Shown piece by piece: positions 5,968 through 7,707 of a stretch of DNA of 7,707 nucleotides; positions within the stretch are counted from its first letter, which is position 1; every line of letters begins with the position of its first letter. A program made the translations under genes and the position numbers. The notes beneath the pieces are model-generated. The model did no database searches, had not been told where the DNA came from, and was given only the letters and a program-made list of their open reading frames with translations. The stretch is from positions 1 to 7,707 of the forward strand of contig CACZQU010000407.1 in NCBI GenBank assembly GCA_902783305.1, given 5' to 3'. Origin of the DNA: an uncultured Lachnospiraceae bacterium. Its GTDB lineage: Bacteria; Bacillota; Clostridia; Lachnospirales; Lachnospiraceae.

Positions 5968-7512
5968 ATGAGAAGAGAAAAGCATTGGAGATGGAAAGGA
6001 AGGGCTTTAATCCTGGGCTTGCTGCTGAGCCTTATGATCCTGGCGGCGCCGGTGCGTGCCGCTCAGGGAAGCGGAGGCTGGGAGGTTGCCCTGGCGCTGA
6101 AGGCAAAGGCCGGAGGCCTGAAAATCAGCTATCGCACCTCCAACAAGCGGTTTTATGTGAAGGATGCCAATGGAAAGCTTCTGAAGGAAGCCGGGCTGTA
6201 TGTCATTGCAAAACAGTCGGCCGGTGGCGTCAGCTTTCCGACCTCGGTTTATTATGTGCGGGCCGGAGGCCTGATGCCCAAGGCCAAGGGGATCGCAGTG
6301 ATCGAAAGCCAGGTAGTGGCAAAGCGGCAATACAGCGGAAACTATTATTTCAACAATACCGGGAGGCTTCTCTATTCTGCCGCGGGTCTGTCCAAAATCA
6401 AGGTAAAGGCGACCGACGGGACGGTGTTCGACGGGTATTATTACCTGGACCGTTATTCGAAGCTTGCGCCTGAGGGATCGATCCGCCGGATCAAAAAGGG
6501 AAAGCTGGACGGGATCTATTACTTCGGTCCTCAGGGGAAAATGGATACATCTGCCTGTGTCCGCAAGCTTAATACCACTCTGGAGAATCACAAATATAAC
6601 GGATATTACTGCTTTGCCGGCACAAACGGCGGACTGACCCTCAAAAAAGGGCTGGTCAGCCTGAACGGCAAATACTATTATGTGGCAAACACCTATGGCA
6701 GAGTGCTGATAAACGCGGAAAAAACGATCGGGGGAAAAACCTATACCTTTGGAGCTGACGGGTCCGGAAAGCTCACGGTAGTTTCCCCGATGGCGGCGCT
6801 GAAGGATAAGCTTCAGGCCAGGGTGAAAGCCTATGACGGATCGTGGAGCGTGTATGTCAAAAATCTCGACAGCGGAGAAACGCTTACCCTGAACAATAAA
6901 ACCTATTACGCGGCCAGTCTGGTCAAGCCCTTCCTGCTGGCCTGCCTGTATGATCTGGAAAATCAGGGGAAGCTGAAGCTGGAGGCGGATGATGAGGAAA
7001 TGTGCCGCTATATGATCACGGTCAGTGACAATAATTCCTTTAATGAGCTGATGTATCTGATGGGAGACGGGAGCTTCAGCAAGGGAACCTCGATTCTGCG
7101 CAGGTACCTGAAGGAAAACGGGTACACCTCGACGCAGATTCACCATTCCGTTCAGCCGTCATACCTGTCCTTTGACACTGACGGAGGAGGGGACAACGCG
7201 ACAAACGCGAAGGACTGCGCTGCCCTTCTGGAAAAAATCTACCGGGGAACCTGTGTCAGCCGGAAATATTCCAACCGGATCCTGAAATACCTGCTGGCGC
7301 AGGAGAGAACCTGGAAAATCCCTGCCGGAGTGCCCTCCGGGGTCAAGGTGGCAAACAAAACCGGAGAAACCGACAGCTATGATCATGATATCGCCATTGT
7401 GTACGGCCCGAAGTGTACATATATTCTCTGCGTATTATCCGGGTATGATGACGACTCGGAAGAGCATGTGGTGGAGATTTCCCGGATGGTGTACAATGCA
7501 CTGAATCCATAA
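5968..7512 (+). CDS. Secreted serine hydrolase, beta-lactamase-like, with wall-binding-like repeats
   Basis: The protein has 514 residues. A signal peptide covers residues 1-31 (RREKHWRWKGR, then a Leu-rich core, cleavage expected at VRA-AQ), so it should leave by Sec. Residues about 120-270 contain six Gly-X-Tyr-Tyr/aromatic units (starting at about 124, 156, 182, 212, 234, 256; e.g. GNYYFNNTGRL, GIYYFGPQGKM), 22-32 residues apart, resembling choline/glucan-type wall-binding repeats but without the usual Trp. The C-terminal domain from about 280 is class A beta-lactamase-like: nucleophile Ser317 and Lys320 in SLVK, SDN at 353-355, KTG at 464-466. Between SDN and KTG there is no clear Glu166 equivalent; the aligned stretch reads VQPSYL (395-400). 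The spacing SxxK to SDN is 36 residues against about 60 in TEM-type enzymes. These points argue for a peptidase/esterase or peptidoglycan-active hydrolase and not a drug-resistance beta-lactamase. No sortase motif or C-terminal anchor is seen; the repeats may hold it on the wall. It follows the exporters by 170 bases and ends before a strong terminator. Its substrate is unknown. Confidence 0.85.
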   Translation: MRREKHWRWKGRALILGLLLSLMILAAPVRAAQGSGGWEVALALKAKAGGLKISYRTSNKRFYVKDANGKLLKEAGLYVIAKQSAGGVSFPTSVYYVRAGGLMPKAKGIAVIESQVVAKRQYSGNYYFNNTGRLLYSAAGLSKIKVKATDGTVFDGYYYLDRYSKLAPEGSIRRIKKGKLDGIYYFGPQGKMDTSACVRKLNTTLENHKYNGYYCFAGTNGGLTLKKGLVSLNGKYYYVANTYGRVLINAEKTIGGKTYTFGADGSGKLTVVSPMAALKDKLQARVKAYDGSWSVYVKNLDSGETLTLNNKTYYAASLVKPFLLACLYDLENQGKLKLEADDEEMCRYMITVSDNNSFNELMYLMGDGSFSKGTSILRRYLKENGYTSTQIHHSVQPSYLSFDTDGGGDNATNAKDCAALLEKIYRGTCVSRKYSNRILKYLLAQERTWKIPAGVPSGVKVANKTGETDSYDHDIAIVYGPKCTYILCVLSGYDDDSEEHVVEISRMVYNALNP

Positions 7513-7568
7513 GTCATGGGGACGTGATTCAGTGAGAACCGAACCGTCTCCTTAATACACGTCAGAGC

Positions 7569-7609
7569 AATACAGCCCCGCACATTATTTCGTGCGGGGC
7601 TGTATTTTT
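7569..7609 (+). terminator. Strong intrinsic terminator of the exporter-hydrolase run
   Basis: A perfect 15-base-pair stem, AATACAGCCCCGCAC (7569-7583) with its complement at 7592-7606, encloses an 8-base loop and runs into TTTTT (7605-7609). It begins 57 bases after the hydrolase stop. No comparable terminator lies between 891 and 7512, which supports a shared transcript for the four genes. On the other strand the T run is poor, so it acts mainly on + strand transcripts. Confidence 0.93.
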
Positions 7610-7642
7610 ACGGATTCAGAACGGTAATGATTTATGACTCCA

Positions 7643-7703
7643 GTGCAAAAAGCCATGCTCCACTGCGAGCTTGCTCGCAAGTGGAGTGATGGATTCTTTG
7701 CAC
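7643..7703. repeat. Long imperfect palindrome, possible dispersed repeat
   Basis: GTGCAAA (7643-7649) pairs with TTTGCAC (7697-7703); inside, CTCCAC (7658-7663) pairs with GTGGAG (7681-7686), and TGCGAG (7664-7669) with CTCGCA (7674-7679) around a CTTG loop, with one bulged A at 7680. CCAT (7653-7656) and ATGG (7689-7692) also pair. About 60 bases form one hairpin with matched outer ends, as in REP- or MITE-like intergenic repeats. On the minus strand the inner hairpin is followed after a few bases by CTTTTTG, so it could also end a minus-strand gene lying beyond the window. Confidence 0.55.
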
Positions 7704-7707
7704 GCCC

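Noticed and set aside
6007..7146. Minus-strand open frame of 379 codons opposite the hydrolase
   Set aside because: No recognisable features; the + strand frame has a signal peptide, repeats and catalytic motifs.
5968..7512. Reading the hydrolase as an antibiotic-resistance beta-lactamase
   Set aside because: No clear Glu166 equivalent, unusual motif spacing, and wall-binding-like repeats point to another serine hydrolase role.
7521..7563. Six-base inverted repeat GACGTG/CACGTC after the hydrolase
   Set aside because: Arms are short and 31 bases apart; chance occurrence is likely, and the strong terminator beside it explains the region.

Overview
The window looks like chromosomal DNA from a Gram-positive member of the Clostridia, probably Lachnospiraceae-like. 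This is inferred from gene content, strong AGGAGG-type ribosome binding sites, moderately GC-rich codons and Gram-positive style surface-protein architecture; no rRNA or other taxonomic marker is present. All supported genes are on the + strand.

Layout. Bases 1-621 hold the 3' part of an alanyl-tRNA editing protein (AlaX type), cut by the window edge and probably unrelated to what follows. Bases 622-890 are a mostly non-coding spacer with a possible weak terminator. From 891 to 7512 lies a run of four co-directional genes: a very short HlyD-like export adaptor (891-1307); an ABC exporter with an N-terminal C39 leader peptidase (1413-3593); a second ABC exporter whose N-terminal extension is not a peptidase (3611-5797); and a secreted protein with tyrosine/glycine-rich wall-binding-like repeats and a class A beta-lactamase-like serine hydrolase domain (5968-7512). 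The run ends at a strong intrinsic terminator (7569-7609). The last bases (7643-7703) form a long imperfect palindrome.

How the genes fit together. The adaptor plus two exporters is the three-part export module known from NHLM (nitrile-hydratase-leader microcin) natural-product systems: a HlyD-like secretion protein, a peptidase/ATP-binding transporter and a partner ATP-binding transporter. The C39 domain keeps Gln22, Cys28, His102 and Asp118, so it should cut a double-glycine-type leader from a peptide during export. No leader peptide and no modification enzyme could be found in the window, so the substrate is unknown. The serine hydrolase next to the exporters has its own signal peptide and presumably reaches the surface by Sec; it may act on peptidoglycan or on an amide/ester substrate near the export site, but a functional link is only inferred from position.

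Most worth a second look: an export module without a visible cargo, the stripped-down adaptor, the adjoining surface hydrolase that seems to lack the deacylating glutamate of beta-lactamases, the structured leader with a 15-codon mini-ORF before that hydrolase, and the terminal palindrome.
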